NCBI GenBank assembly: GCA_037157565.1 | Contig: JAZHRO010000073.1 | Span: 11,476,501-11,540,500, forward strand | Direction of reading: 5' to 3' | DNA: 64,000 nucleotides | From: Thalassia testudinum | Lineage: Eukaryota; Streptophyta; Magnoliopsida; Alismatales; Hydrocharitaceae | Shown here: one piece after another, positions 10,368 through 22,046 of the stretch | Position numbering within the stretch: position 1 is the first letter of the stretch | How the letters are laid out: every line of letters begins with the position of its first letter | The notes under the pieces: generated by a model | What the model saw: only the letters and a program-made list of their open reading frames with translations | What the model was told of the DNA's origin: nothing | Database searches by the model: none | Program-made: the position numbers and the translations under genes

Positions 10368-10955
10368 CAGGGTGCGGGGAACTTCGAATCTCACAAAAAT
10401 AAATTCCTAGACAAAGGATATAATAGTCTTATGATCAGCTCATCTTGTCGGGATGGCTTGTACCCACTTTGAGACATAGTCTACTATGAGGAGTATGTAC
10501 TCAAAGCCATGTGAGTTCAGGAAGGGGCCCATAAAGTCAATGCCCCATACATCAAACACTTCTACGACCAGAATGGATTGGAGAGGCATCATGTCTCTTC
10601 GGGTCATAGAATCGACTGCTTGGCATCGCTTACAGCACTTGGCAAACTCGTGTGTATCTCTGAAAATGGTCGGCCAGAAAAATCCCAACTGCAAAATCTT
10701 TGCAACGATTTTTCGGCCTTGGAAATGACCCCCACAGGCGTCGCTGTGGCAGAAGGATAGCAAAATAGAGATTTTCGAATCAGGGATGCATCTACGGATG
10801 ATTTGATCGGCCCCAATGTGAAAGAGTAATGGGCCTTCCCAAAAATAGAACTTGGCCTCTAATATAAATTTGAGCTTTTGATCCTTGGATAATCCCGTAG
10901 GTAGCTTGCCTGCGACAAGATAGTTTGCTATATCAGCATACCAAGGAAACTCCAC
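10368..10955 (-). pseudogene. pol: Integrase, partial (element E3)
   Basis: The zinc-binding module reads SFCHSDACGGHFQGRK followed by CCKRCQ (about 10640-10780). The core begins [10 protein letters not shown] and YILLIVDYVSKWVQAIPTR (10440-10550). A TGA at 10440 interrupts it, after which the frame continues (roughly HKTIISF and FEVPR) up to the junction at 10368. There it is cut by the LTR of A, so the second catalytic Asp, the Glu and the C-terminal module are absent from the window. The enzyme would have joined element DNA to the chromosome. Confidence 0.88.
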
Positions 10956-11480
10956 AGAGTTGATAGATAATAGAGACTCATCTGGAAATTGGTCTGATAT
11001 CGATGGGGAGTACGGAATGTAGTCTAGTTCTAGCCAAGACTAGTGGTTCGCCACAACATTATGTTCTTCGGCTTTATCACAGATATTGACATCAAACTCT
11101 TGCAAAAGAAGGATCCATCAGATAAGGTGAGGTTTGGCATCCTTTGCCAACAAATGCTAGAGGGTGGAATGGTCAGTGTAGATGATAACTTTGGACCCAA
11201 GTAAGTATGACCTAAATTTCTCCAACCCGAATACTACAGCCAGCAATTCTTTCTTAGTGATTGTATAGTTACGCTGAGCCTCGTTCAGCGTTTTGCTGGC
11301 GTAGTATATTACAAATGGATGGTACTTCTGACACTGGCCAAGAACAGCTCCGACAGTGAAGTCGGAGGCGTCACATATCATCTCGAAGTTGAGTTACTAG
11401 TCAGGGGGTTGGAGAATAGGTGCATTGGAGACAGCATTTTGCAAGGTCTGGAAAGCGCTGAGACATGAGGAGTCGAATTC
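10956..11480 (-). pseudogene. pol: RNase H and connection region (element E3)
   Basis: MICDASDFTVGAVLGQ at 11381 and below, [20 protein letters not shown] and [20 protein letters not shown] form the core of a gypsy RNase H (11157-11381). The C-terminal part (about 11040-11150) resembles FDVNICDKAEEHNVV and is broken by stops. Asp of the DAS motif and Glu of KKELLAV are both present. Decayed. Confidence 0.85.
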
Positions 11481-12119
11481 AAAAGGCATGTCGGTTACCG
11501 TAAGATTTGTTAATGGACGAGCAATTTTTGAGAAATCTCAAATAAATCTTCGATAAAATTTGACATGCCCTAAGAATGATCTGATTTGCCTGACAGAGTT
11601 AGGTGGAGGTAATCACGAAATGATTTTGAACTTAGCTCGGTCGACTTCGAGTCCATTAAAGGAGATCCTGTGACCAAGTACGATGCCATCCCTCACCATA
11701 AAATGGCTTTTTTCCCATGAAAGTACTAGGTTAACTTCTATACATCTCCTCAGAATCTTTGTGAGGTTATCAAGACAAGATGAGAAATTGTCTCTAAACA
11801 TGGAGAAGTCATCCATGAACACTTCTACGGAATCCCCAATCATGTCTGAAAGGATGGACATCATGCATCGCTGAAAAGTAGCTGGTGCATTGCAGAGGCC
11901 GGAAGGCATCCGCTGAAAAGCAAATGTTCCAAAGGGACACATAAAAGTTGCCTTGTCTTGGTCTTCCGAGTTGATTGTGACTTGATTGTACTTGACGTAT
12001 CCATCAAGAAAGCAAAATAAACTACGCCCAGCTAGCCATTCAAGAATCTATTCAATAAAGGGCATAGGAAAAATGATCCTTTTTGGTAACCGAGTTTAGC
12101 TTCCTGTAGTCAATGCAGA
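11481..12119 (-). pseudogene. pol: Reverse transcriptase, C-terminal half (element E3)
   Basis: CIDYRKLNSVTKKDHF lies next to the B insertion at 12119. CPFGTFAFQRMPSGLCNAPATFQ then FMDDFSMF (catalytic Asp pair) follow at about 11790-11942, then the thumb phrase HRISFNGLEVDRAK at 11613 and above. The YxDD-type motif is intact, but frames break near 11990-12060 and near 11600. The N-terminal half is at 25673-26213. Confidence 0.9.
12115..12119. repeat. Target-site duplication, left copy (element B)
   Basis: GCAGA immediately left of the LTR start TGTTGTCAACG. It is identical to 25673-25677 on the other side of B. Confidence 0.95.
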
Positions 12120-14761
12120 TGTTGTCAACGTTTTTGTGCGGATTTAAAGGCGTATTACGTTGCAGTAGAACCGACAAAATGTTTAAACAAATATAAATAA
12201 TTTTATTACTCGAACAACTAGAGTATCCGAGGTCGAACACAGGGAGCAAACTCAGTACTTTGTAAAACCCAAGAATACAACTGTTAAATGCAAATATAAT
12301 TGATTCAAAGAGTTTTAAAAAAGATGTAAAAAAATAGAATTAGACGTCTGATTTATGTATCAGACGTCTTAAATGTGATCTTTCTTTCTCTCTTCCTTCT
12401 TCTGCTTTGCCTTTCTGATCTCTTTGCAATCTTCCCTTGTCCTTCTTCTTCTCTGCGAAGACTTCTAATCTTTCTGCTTTCCTTCTTCTCCTGCGAAGAC
12501 TTCTTTCTTTCTTCTTCTTCTGTCTTGCTCCTCCTTTCTTCGTTGCCTTCTTCTTCTTCTTTGGCTTGCTTTTCCTTCTTCTGCAGTGGGCAAGTCCTTC
12601 TCCTGTGATCAGCCTGCCTGCACAGGAGCAAAACCTAACCCTTCTCCCTCTACCCACGCGTCTCTCTCTCTCAAGCAATTCACTCAAACCGCTCTACCAG
12701 AGCCACAGTCTTAATCGGGTCGGATCGTACCCGGGACCAGGCGCACCTGCAGGTGTGTGATGCACGAGGAGTGCGTAGGTCTAGGTCGGGTCGGATCCGC
12801 CAGGTCCGCGTGGTCAGGCCGCGGACGAGGCGGGTGGGGTCAGTGAGGGACCTCACCCCTGTGCTTACTGAGGCGATAAGAGTAAAACACAAAAACAACT
12901 TATATGGTACCTGAGGGTTGCAATCCCACGATGTGGGACTATCTGGTCTCGCCTTCACGCGCGCCTGCAGAAGCCTCGTCGTGCGATTGCCCCGCAGCTG
13001 CTGGCTCTGCTATCGCTCCTTGGCTGGACTCGTTCACCTCGCGACACTCGCGCTAGTATGCAGCACCTGTAGCCTGGAAGACCGGGTGCCTGGAGCTTCG
13101 TGGGAGCTTCATCAGAGGTCATCCATGGCGGCAGCGGCTCAAACCCTGTCATACACAAAACGCGCCTCTCGGCCAAATCAGAATAGCTAGAGACCTTCGG
13201 CGGTGGGCAGTGTTGCAGGCCGCAGGTCGGCCTAGGCGTGCGTGCCTAGGTCAACCTGTGGCCGGAGATGGTGGGTTGGTCGGGGGGTGATTGTGGAGGG
13301 CTGGAGTGGCAGTGGTAGGGTGGAGTGTGTTCCTGGAGGTGAGGCGGAGCTTTCGAGGTGGTTGGCGAGCCATGTGGAGGGCTGGAGTGGTGTGGGCGGC
13401 TCGCCGGAGTGTGGTCGGAGGCGAAGATGATGGAGGTGGTTAGCGTCTGTCGAGGGTCGATCAAGGGAGATAACAGGGGGAAAAGAGAGAGGAGAGGGTG
13501 GAGAACGTATCTGGGGTTGTCTGGAGGGAAGGGAGGCGGCGGAGAGGACGGCTCGTGACTGCCGTCGTCGGGGAAGAAAGACCCTGGGGGGGGAAGCGGC
13601 GACGAAGATGAGGTCAGGAGCTTGCGCGCAGGGTACAGCGCGCCGCGGGAGGAAGAGGCGGAGAGGACTCTGCTGCTGGTATGGTAGCAGAGTGACGAGA
13701 AGGAGGGAAGGCGGTCGCCGGAGCTTGTGGGTCGTTTGGCCGGAGATGGGAGAGAAGAAATTTGGAGGGGATCTCCGTCAAAATCAAGCTTAAGATGAGC
13801 GGCCGGGTCCGGGGGGTGTTTTATAGGTGCTGGCCGCTCCTATCAGTGCGTGAAAAGTACGCAATTAGGTCAGCCGGCTCGCCGGAGTTGGAAGGAAGAA
13901 AGATACCCAAATCTCTCGTGCGTTCGCACGAGAGATTGGGTTCACGCCAGCGAATTTGATTGGCTTTAGAAGGAAGGGAATTCCTCAGGGAATCTCCCTT
14001 CCATTTCTGGGAGAGAATCTCTGAGGAATTAGAGAGCAATCTCTCTCGAAACTTCGTCGGAGCTCGGTTCTGCCCTAACAATGGCGGCAGGACCGGTTTG
14101 CAAAGAAGGCGAAGAACCTAGGGGCTCTCTGCAAGGATTTTCAAAAGATAGGGACCTATTTGTGATTTGGGTGTACTCAATTGTAAAGTAGGTCAAGATG
14201 ACCTCCTCTTAGGTCCAAATTTTGGTACAAACCTAATTTGGACCTAAAGAATCCAATGGTGAAGTTGGATTTTAGGTTTGACCTCGTTTGACTGGACATT
14301 TTGCGTAAAAACCCAAATTAGGTTAATTGAAGAGCTATGACCCTAATCTAGGTCAAACTAGGTTCCAAAGGCCAAATTAAGTGTTCTAAACCCTAGAGGA
14401 TGTTTTTCTATGATTTTTAGAGGGTTTTCTTGATTTTTATTCTGACTGGAACCTTGTTAATTTAAGCGGGTCTATTTTAGGGTTACCAAGTGTCATTTAA
14501 TTCTTAGATTGCACATAAACACATTTCTGATTAATTCAACTCACTTTTTATCTTATTTGGACCATTTGACCTATGTTTTGCTTTTGAGAAATCCCGTTTA
14601 TGTACTGCAATGGTAAAATTGCTGTTTTAACCTTTATTTCATGTTTTCTTCTCAGAGCACTTGTTCCTTCAGTTAAGCCTTCTTCTAGGTTATGTAGGAG
14701 CTTTTATCTTCTTTATTGGGTCAAAATGAGCTAGTTATGACTCATGATGAGGCTCTCATCA
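12120..14761 (-). repeat. 3' LTR of element B (2.64 kb)
   Basis: On the plus strand it reads TGTTGTCAACG to GGCTCTCATCA, giving TG...CA ends. It contains a C/T-rich tract (12375-12600), the TATA box (13819-13825 reversed) and a poly(A) signal candidate AATAAA (reverse of 12201-12206). It lacks 16 bases of a hairpin present in the other LTR, at about 13198-13200. Confidence 0.96.
13819..13825 (-). promoter_or_regulatory. TATA box in the 3' LTR of element B
   Basis: TATAAAA on the minus strand, same position as in the 5' LTR copy. In the 3' LTR it could drive read-through into the flank, but E3 offers no intact gene there. Confidence 0.55.
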
Positions 14762-14774
14762 TACCCCCATGCCT
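14762..14774 (-). other. Polypurine tract (element B)
   Basis: Minus-strand AGGCATGGGGGTA, identical to that of element A and abutting the LTR start. Confidence 0.88.
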
Positions 14775-16351
14775 AGCTTTTGCTAGTCCCTTAGCAAAAT
14801 TTCAATGTTTTAACTTCCATTCTAGACCCAAAGTGTCCTTAGTTATGATAAGTGCTTCTTTTGTGATTAGGTAGGAATGCCGACAATAGGCCTAGAGGTA
14901 CTCAAGTACCAACCAAAATCTGGACCTGTTCTGCTTTAGCCTCAGTCCTTCGCAAAGGTTTCTACGGCCCACAAAAACTATCCTAGGGTTTGTTCGACTC
15001 TGCGGTTAAAGCACCCGTGCTTGAGACAATTTTAGCCTACGTTCAGTTTGCAGTGCGTTTTTTTTTTTTTTTTTTGTAAGAGAGAGATAGAGGATTTATT
15101 TGTTTGGAGAGCTTTTCTCTCTCTTTTCTTTTTATTTCTAGCTTCGGATTAGCTTCTCAACATGGTCTGTATCGGATTCCTCGTCCCCATCATCAATCCT
15201 CAAGGGTCCCTGGCTTTCGAGATTTCGGGATAATCCCGCCCATGGCAACCCCCGGAACCTTGGCTTTCGAGATTTCGTGATAATCCCGCCCATGGCGTTC
15301 CGTGGCCGAATCCAGACCCTGGCGATCGACATTTCATGATAATGCCACCCATGGTATCTGAACCAGCAGAGTGCTTACATGCCCCCAGTAGGATATTTAA
15401 ATATCCTAAGAGACAAGCACCGAGGAGACGATATGTTGTTACGCATCTTCGAGGGGAATTTCCCGCCTCTCCGCGCTGGGAACTTGTCCAAATCAACTTG
15501 TGTTGATTGGCCGCTCCTAATCTAGGTGACTTTTTCAGAACATTAAACGCTCTTGCGTGTTTTGAATATTTATGCGCACTGAACCAGACTGTGTGTGAAT
15601 TTGGGTGCTTAGGTTACCGAATCCCACAAATCGGAGGTCAGTTAACGAGGCTGAATACTTCCTAAGCCTTAGACCTAATACTTAAGCTTCGCATTTTCCT
15701 CAACCTCTTGAGGATTATCCAGATTTTAACGGATACGTGAATTTTTAAGCTAAAAATCTAGCCCAAGAGGCCTAAGACCAGCGTTCCCGCAAATCTCTTG
15801 TTATGTCTCCATAGCACTTTTCTGTTCCCATTTTTTTTTTTTTTTGTCTAGAACTTCAGTTAACCCCTTAACCTTTTACTAATGACTATTTCTTTTCATT
15901 TTCATTTTGCTCCTTTTTGTCATTTTTCTTTCTTTTCCTCCTCTCATTTGTATGACCCTGAATTGTTCCTCCCCTCTATCAAGTCTTTTTTTTTTTTTAT
16001 TTACGTGAAACCCTTTCTTGATATGAATTTTCTGACATTTTGCACTTTCATACCCCCCCATGCCTAAGATTTGCAATGTCCCCATTGTAAATTAGGTGGG
16101 TTCGAATTCAGCTTAGTTCATGTATTAGGACAGGTGTGTGGTGAGTGAATGGGTCGAAGTGACTTATTGCGAACGATTTCTAAACTCGGGTAGGTATACC
16201 TGAGGTGAAGTCGGCTGTTCTAATGGATGAACCCTAAGTGCAATATGAGTTTCGCATAGAGATGTCAGAAATGGTTTCGGATTTTTCAAAGAATGACGGG
16301 TTGCCTCCCGTTAAGCGCTGAGTTTTACGCCATCGGCTGGGCGCAATGAGC
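14775..16351 (-). other. 3' untranslated region of element B
   Basis: About 1.58 kb between pol and the polypurine tract without an env-like frame. It carries three ATTTCGNGATAAT/CGCCCATGGC repeats (about 15206-15355), T-rich runs (15059-15075, 15832-15846, 15987-16000), the internal polypurine tract (16051-16065), the conserved block (16141-16226) and GGGAGGCAACCC just after pol (reverse of 16298-16309). Confidence 0.82.
16051..16065 (-). other. Internal polypurine tract (element B)
   Basis: Minus-strand AGGCATGGGGGGGTA, identical to 6296-6310 in A. It lies 1.3 kb upstream of the terminal tract and is preceded in sense by GGGGACATTGCAAATC. Confidence 0.65.
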
Positions 16352-18463
16352 TCAAGAGGAATGGAGGGTAAAGGATGACTCAGCCAAATCTATATCGGTC
16401 GTGTCAATGAACGGCTTGAGCCTCTGACCGTTCACGACAAAGGGTTCAGAATCGTGGCTGAGTGAGCTGATTTCAATGGCTCCATTTCTGAAGATTTGTC
16501 GGACTAGGAAGGGTCCGACCCACTTGGATCTTAGCTTTCCTGGGAATAATTTGAGTCGGGCATCAAAGAGTAAAACTTTTTGACCAGGATGAAAGACCTC
16601 TCTAGAAATGTGTTTGTCGTGAAAAGCTTTAACCCGTTCTTTGTAAATTCGCGAGTTCTCATATGCGTCGTGGCGTAATTCATTGATCTCGCTCATTTGA
16701 AGTCTTCTGTGGGTTCCAGCCTTAGAAAGGTCGAGATTACAGGTCCGTACTGCCCAATAGGCTTTATGCTCTAATTCGACAGGGAGGTGACATGCCTTCC
16801 CGTACACTAGTCTGAAGGGAGACATTCCTAATTGGGTCTTCTGGGCGGTCCTATAGGCCCACAATGCTTCCGGAAGCCGAGAAGACCAATCTTTTCTATC
16901 AGGTCGAACAGTAACCTGAAGGATCTTCTTGATCTCTCGGTTAGATAGCTCAGCTAGACCATTAGTTTGGGGGTGGTAAGGAGTAGAGATTCGGTGCGAC
17001 ACCCCGTATTTGGTCATCAGTGACCTGAACTGAGCGTTTGTAAAATGGGTCCCTCCGTCGAAAATTATAGCACGCGGAATCCCGAACCTCGAGAAAATGT
17101 TTTGATGAAGGAATTTTATAACGACTTTATGATTTTTGGTTCGGGTCGGAATGGCTTCTATCCACTTGGAAACATAATCAACTACGAGTAAAATGTATTC
17201 GAAGCCATCCGAGGTAGGAAAGGGTCCCATGAAATCAATCCCCCAAATATCAAAAATTTCGCATACCAAGATCGGCTGTAGAGGCATCATGTCTCTATGG
17301 CTCATGTTGCCCAGAGTCTGGCAACGGGAACATGCCTTACAGTGATCGTATGCATCTTTGAAAATTGTGGGCCAGTAGAAACCACATCGGAGGACTTTCG
17401 ATGCGGTTTTATGTCCCAAAAAATGTCCACCGCATGCCTGGTCATGGCAGAATGAGAGTATGTCTTTGATTTCCACTTCCGTGACGCATCGTCGGATTAT
17501 CTGATCAGCACCAATGCGGAAGAGATACGGGTCTTCCCATAGATAATACTTGGCATCGGAACGCAATTTGTCCTGTTTGGCCTTCGGCCAATTGGGCGGA
17601 ATCTGATGTGATGCCAGGTAATTAACTATATCGGCGAACCATGGAAGACCTGTACTGATAGTCAGGAGGTGCTCATCAGGGAAATGTTCTGTAATAGGTC
17701 TGGAAGGATCAATAATTTCAGAAGGAAGGCGGGATAAGTGATCAGCTACCACATTGTGCTTTCCCGCCTTGTCGCGAATCTTGAGGTCAAATTCTTGCAA
17801 CAGTAAGATCCAGCGGATTAATCGAGGTTTCGCGTCCTTCTTGGCCCGGAGATGCCTCACAGCTGTGTGATTCGAGTATATGATAACACGGGAACCCAGA
17901 AGGTATGATCTGAATTTTTCCAGGGCAAATACTACGGCTAGCAGCTCTTTCTCAGTAACCGTATAGTTACGCTGAGCCTCATCCAGTGTTTTGCTGGCGT
18001 AGTAAATGACCACAGGTTTCCCGTCAATTTTCTGCCCCAAAACCATTCCTACAGCGAAGTTAGATGCATCGCACATGATCTCAAAGGGTTGAGACCAATC
18101 AGGGGACTGTAGGATTGGGGCTTGGGTGACTCGGTCACGTAGGATCTCAAATGCTTGAGTGCATTCCTTGGAAATTTCGAAAGGCACATCCTTGGAAAGC
18201 AGATTGGTCAGGGGGCGCGCGATTTTGGAGAAATCAGGGATGAATCGACGGTAGAAACCGACGTGCCCCAAAAAAGATCGGATGTCCTTAATCGAGCTAG
18301 GCATAGGGAGCTTGGAAATCAGGTTAACCTTAGCCCGATCCACTTGGATGCCTTTCTCCGAGATTAAATGTCCCAGGACAATTCCCTCAGGCACCATGAA
18401 ATGGCTCTTTTCCCAGGAAAGAACCAGATTCACCTCGATGCACCGCCTGAGTATATGAACCAA
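16352..18463 (-). CDS. pol: Pol part 2: RT thumb, RNase H and integrase (element B)
   Basis: 703 codons in one open frame, unusually intact for this window. RT thumb: [20 protein letters not shown], about residues 55-75. RNase [18 protein letters not shown] (about 130) to [16 protein letters not shown] (about 250); the last strand of the family's DAS/DHTAV signature is altered to SNHTAV. Integrase: zinc module [12 protein letters not shown] and CKACSRCQ (about 345-395), core Asp in [10 protein letters not shown], Asp in [11 protein letters not shown], Glu in [10 protein letters not shown], and GPY/F-like [12 protein letters not shown] near 655. No chromodomain. It is in the same frame as the upstream part and is cut off from it only by TAA at 18488-18490; the listed first codon is not a natural start. 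Confidence 0.93.
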   Translation of the reverse strand: MVHILRRCIEVNLVLSWEKSHFMVPEGIVLGHLISEKGIQVDRAKVNLISKLPMPSSIKDIRSFLGHVGFYRRFIPDFSKIARPLTNLLSKDVPFEISKECTQAFEILRDRVTQAPILQSPDWSQPFEIMCDASNFAVGMVLGQKIDGKPVVIYYASKTLDEAQRNYTVTEKELLAVVFALEKFRSYLLGSRVIIYSNHTAVRHLRAKKDAKPRLIRWILLLQEFDLKIRDKAGKHNVVADHLSRLPSEIIDPSRPITEHFPDEHLLTISTGLPWFADIVNYLASHQIPPNWPKAKQDKLRSDAKYYLWEDPYLFRIGADQIIRRCVTEVEIKDILSFCHDQACGGHFLGHKTASKVLRCGFYWPTIFKDAYDHCKACSRCQTLGNMSHRDMMPLQPILVCEIFDIWGIDFMGPFPTSDGFEYILLVVDYVSKWIEAIPTRTKNHKVVIKFLHQNIFSRFGIPRAIIFDGGTHFTNAQFRSLMTKYGVSHRISTPYHPQTNGLAELSNREIKKILQVTVRPDRKDWSSRLPEALWAYRTAQKTQLGMSPFRLVYGKACHLPVELEHKAYWAVRTCNLDLSKAGTHRRLQMSEINELRHDAYENSRIYKERVKAFHDKHISREVFHPGQKVLLFDARLKLFPGKLRSKWVGPFLVRQIFRNGAIEISSLSHDSEPFVVNGQRLKPFIDTTDIDLAESSFTLHSS

Positions 18464-18487
18464 GTGTTGGAGGCAATCGTCAAATGA

Positions 18488-20113
18488 TTATCCAAAAACT
18501 GAAAAGTCATCCATGAAGACTTCCAGATAATCACCTACCATATCTGAGAATATGGCAAGCATGCACCGCTGAAAAGTTGCAGGTGCATTGCAGAGACCGA
18601 ACGGCATCCTTCGGAACGCGTACGTCCCGAAGGGGCAGGTGAATGTGGTCTTTTCTTGGTCCTCTGGATGGATTGCCACCTGATTGTAACCAGAGTACCC
18701 GTCAAGAAAGCAGAAGAATCTATTTCCCGCTAGTTTCTCGAGGATCTGATCAATAAACGGTAGTGGGAAATGATCCTTCTTCGTGGAGGAATTTAGTCTT
18801 CTGTAATCAATGCAGACTCTCCACGAATTAGCTATTCGGGTAGGAATGACTTCTCCGGTTTCAGTCGTGATGATGGTAAGTCCTGCCTTCTTAGGCACCA
18901 CTTGTATTGGACTCACCCAACGACTGTCGGAGATCGGGTAGATGATTCCTGCATCTAACCACTTTATGATCTCCTTTTTCACGACCTCCTGTAGGTTAGG
19001 GTTTAGGCGTCTTTGCATTTCTCTTGAAGGTCGTGAGCCTTCTTCTGTGTAGATTCGATGCGTGCAGTATGAAGGGCTTATACCAGTCAAATCATCTAGA
19101 GTCCATCCAATGGCTCTACGATGTTGCTGGAGAACAGAAATCAAACGGAGTTCCTGGTCAGGTGTGAGTCGAGAATTGATAATCACAGGAAACGTTTGAT
19201 TTGAATCCAAAAAGACATATTTTAGATGTTCGGGAAGGGGCTTGAGTTCCATGACAGGATTGTCAGCAGCAGCGGGTGGTTCAGGGTTTGTATCAGGAGC
19301 AATGGTAGGAGTCATAGGTGTGTCTAGATAGTGTTCGCACTCCTCTGTTAGCGGTTTTTGATTTTCTAGTGGTTGATCAGGAATAATCAGGTTGTCCTCT
19401 ATATGCAGTTCATCAACCACGGCTTTGACATCACAAATTTCCTCTATAACCCTGCAATTAATCCCTTGTTGGGCTTTGAAAATGTCAATCTTCAGATTTT
19501 GATTCCCAAATTTTAATTCTATCTGGCCCTCTTCGTAGTTTATATTGGCCCTAGCAGTGGCCAAAAAGGGTCTCCCTAATATGGTTGGTGTGTCCCTTGG
19601 GTTCTTAGGTGCATCCATGTCCAGTACTATGAAGTCCACTGGGAAATAAAAATCTCGTACCCTAACAATGACATCCTCGAGTATTCCTTTGGGTGACTTG
19701 ATGGATCGATCAGCTAACTGCAATGTCACCTCAGTGGGTTTAAGTTCAGATTCTTCAAGGTGGTCAAGGAGGGATGTAGGTATTAAATTTATGGAGGCAC
19801 CTAGGTCTAGTAGGGCTCTATCAAGTTGGGTTTCACCAATTTTACAAGAAATCAAGGGAGTTCCTGGGTCTTTATCCTTGGGTGGGAGTTTGCTCAGGAT
19901 GACAGAGCTGGCTTGCTCTGATAGTACGATCGGATTCCCATCCTTGGTTCGCGGCTTACGTTTAGGTGTACATATGTCTTTCAAGAATCTTGCGTAAGCC
20001 GGTATGTGGCGGATTGCATCCATCAACGGGATGTTTATCTGGACCTGTTCAAAGAGCTTGACCAGATCCTCCTCAGGAGCCACAGGTTTGGTTGTCCTTT
20101 TTCCTTTGGTCAA
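18488..20113 (-). CDS. pol: Pol part 1: protease and RT fingers/palm (element B)
   Basis: 541 codons; the same frame stays open upstream to about 20240, so the first codon here is nominal. Protease: active site LLDLGASINLIP near residue 105, flap region IVLDMDAPKNPRDTPTILG near 165-185. An acidic linker (about 225-290) leads to MELKPLPEHLKYVFL. RT: WVSPIQVVPKKAG, VCIDYRRLNSSTKKDHFPLP, FLDGYSGYNQVAI, MPFGLCNAPATFQRC, and catalytic FMDDFSVFG at the very end. TAA at 18488 then stops translation right after the active site. In Athila relatives gag and pol are commonly one frame, so this is a recent nonsense lesion. Confidence 0.93.
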   Translation of the reverse strand: MTKGKRTTKPVAPEEDLVKLFEQVQINIPLMDAIRHIPAYARFLKDICTPKRKPRTKDGNPIVLSEQASSVILSKLPPKDKDPGTPLISCKIGETQLDRALLDLGASINLIPTSLLDHLEESELKPTEVTLQLADRSIKSPKGILEDVIVRVRDFYFPVDFIVLDMDAPKNPRDTPTILGRPFLATARANINYEEGQIELKFGNQNLKIDIFKAQQGINCRVIEEICDVKAVVDELHIEDNLIIPDQPLENQKPLTEECEHYLDTPMTPTIAPDTNPEPPAAADNPVMELKPLPEHLKYVFLDSNQTFPVIINSRLTPDQELRLISVLQQHRRAIGWTLDDLTGISPSYCTHRIYTEEGSRPSREMQRRLNPNLQEVVKKEIIKWLDAGIIYPISDSRWVSPIQVVPKKAGLTIITTETGEVIPTRIANSWRVCIDYRRLNSSTKKDHFPLPFIDQILEKLAGNRFFCFLDGYSGYNQVAIHPEDQEKTTFTCPFGTYAFRRMPFGLCNAPATFQRCMLAIFSDMVGDYLEVFMDDFSVFG

Positions 20114-20328
20114 GGCCTCAGGAAATGGGATCCTAGCTGGTTCCTCTAGGATAGGTCCAGGTTCTTGATCTGGGACAGTCGTATCTTGGATGACTACCCT
20201 AGGGTCTTGGCGATTATCAGGCTTGGAGTGGTTCAGATAATGTGGTCTTGTGTTGTTTTACCACTACGTGTTGTTACAGAGTTTAATCCAGCCTGACTTT
20301 GGTTTGGGTTAGGTAGGAGAGGTGGCTG

Positions 20329-22046
20329 CTACTGAAATTCTGCATAAGATGTAGAAGCCTCCATCCCGTCTGGTGATGGAGTAGCAGGGGCCTGATAAAT
20401 CAAATGTGCGTGGCCTGGATTTGGATTCATAATGCGCCTTTGGGTCGGCACGTTATTTGGGTTGGGCAGAGGTTGCGAAGGAAGGGTGCCAGGTTGGCGA
20501 GAATTTGCCATCTGGGCCAGTTGGTTGCGAACCTTTGTGATCTCGTCCTTGTGCTGTTTTTGCATTGCCGCATTCGTCTTTTGAATGTCAGCCAGCGTTT
20601 GAAGGATAAGAGTCAGTTGATCCTGATTTTGCCCGGATTGGTAGGTGGGATTGGGCCGAGGCTGAGGCGGCTGATATGGACGAGGAGCTTGTGGACGGGG
20701 TTGATATGGTGGTTTTTGAGAATTTCCCGCCCACTGAAAGTTAGGATGATTTCGCCATCCAGGGTTGTAGGTATTGGAGTATGGGTCATTCTGGATGGCG
20801 TTGAGGTCCTCGCAGTTCTGAGGAACCTCAGGAAAGTCAGAATACGAGGGTTCAGAGTTCCCCCAACTCAAGTAGAAGGGATCGGAGGTCAGTCCGGTCC
20901 GGGAGGTTGACGGGGGTGGATATGGGCCCATCCCCTTGGCAGGTTGGTGATAGATGTTTTGCACTGTTTCCCTTGCCAGAGGAGGTCGTGCAAAAGAGTT
21001 TTGTGCAGAGGTGGCTTGCTGCAAATGTCGAGTTAGCTCGTCCACCTTCTTTTCTATGATAGAGACCTTGTCCAACCGACTGGCCATCAATTCCAGGTCA
21101 ACAGAAGTGGACAGGTCCTACGTCTCATGTGTCCCTCTTAGATTCGTCGATGCGCGGGCATTCGTCCTGTCGAATAAGCCCAAGGAGTCATTGTTTATGG
21201 AGTTCTCGCACATGTTTTCGAGAATCTCCCACACCGTGTCCTCGTGTTGGCCCATGATGTTTCCTCCACATGTTGCATTGACGATTAGACGAATATCCTC
21301 ACGGAGTCCCTGGTAAAAAGACTGGACTTGTTCCCACTTAGGAACTCCGTGATGGGGACACTTTCGCATGAGATCTAGGAATCGATCCCAAGCTTCGTGA
21401 AGAGGTTCTCCCTGTTGTTGAGTGAAATGAGTGATCTGGTGGCGCAAGGCATTCGTCCGGCCAACAGGGAAGAATTTTTTCAAAAATTCAGACTGTAATT
21501 CCTCCCAAGTGTTGATCGGGCGGGTCTGAGTCTGATACCAGTGTGCGGCCTTGTCCAAGAGGGAGAACGAAAACATTTTCATGAGTAGGATATCCCGGTT
21601 TTGTACATCTGACCCGAAGGTCTGGGCCAGATGCTTGAGTTGTTTAATGTGTTGGAATGGATCCTCAGAGTTAAGCCCATGGAACTTTGTATGGCATGAA
21701 TCATATTGGGCTTTAGTTCAGAATCAGGTCCTCCAATGGGGATTCGTACTCGGGGTTCGATTGTCACCGCAGCGGGATTATAGTGATCTCGCATCATAGG
21801 TCGCTGTGGTGGGTTTACAAAGTTCTGAAAGAGATCGTTCAAGCGTTGAAGTTGGTGTTCAAGGTTATTCTCCTCTTCAATGGGTTGTGCCATGATGGGA
21901 GAAGAAGGAGAATCAGGGTCTAAATCAGATGAAAGATTTATGTTGTGGGGTTGCTGCACAAACAAGGGCGTCGAGGCTTGGCCTCGGCGAGAATGAATTT
22001 CTAGAGGAGGTCTTAAAGGTGGTCTTAAGGACCTCCTACCAAACAT
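20329..22046 (-). pseudogene. gag: gag with three small lesions (element B)
   Basis: The start MFGRRSLRPPLRPP at 22046 matches the start in A. The conserved gag core (INTWEELQSEFLKKFFPVGRTN, then CPHHGVPKWEQVQSFYQGLRED) lies at about 21270-21530. The C-terminal third (20329-21090) is rich in P, Q and N with NPGWRNHPNFQW, and no zinc knuckle is visible. Beyond the end, the frame continues into a TRSGK phrase (about 20250) typical before PR. Lesions: a one-base deletion near 21690 compared with A, TAG near 21117 where A has CAG, and TAG at about 20330. Gag would build the particle and package RNA. Confidence 0.9.

Noticed and set aside
12340..13970. Several 60-115 codon frames on both strands, duplicated near 23234-24870
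   Set aside because: They are inside the two B LTRs; duplication reflects LTR identity, not a gene family, and the sequence is purine/pyrimidine-biased.
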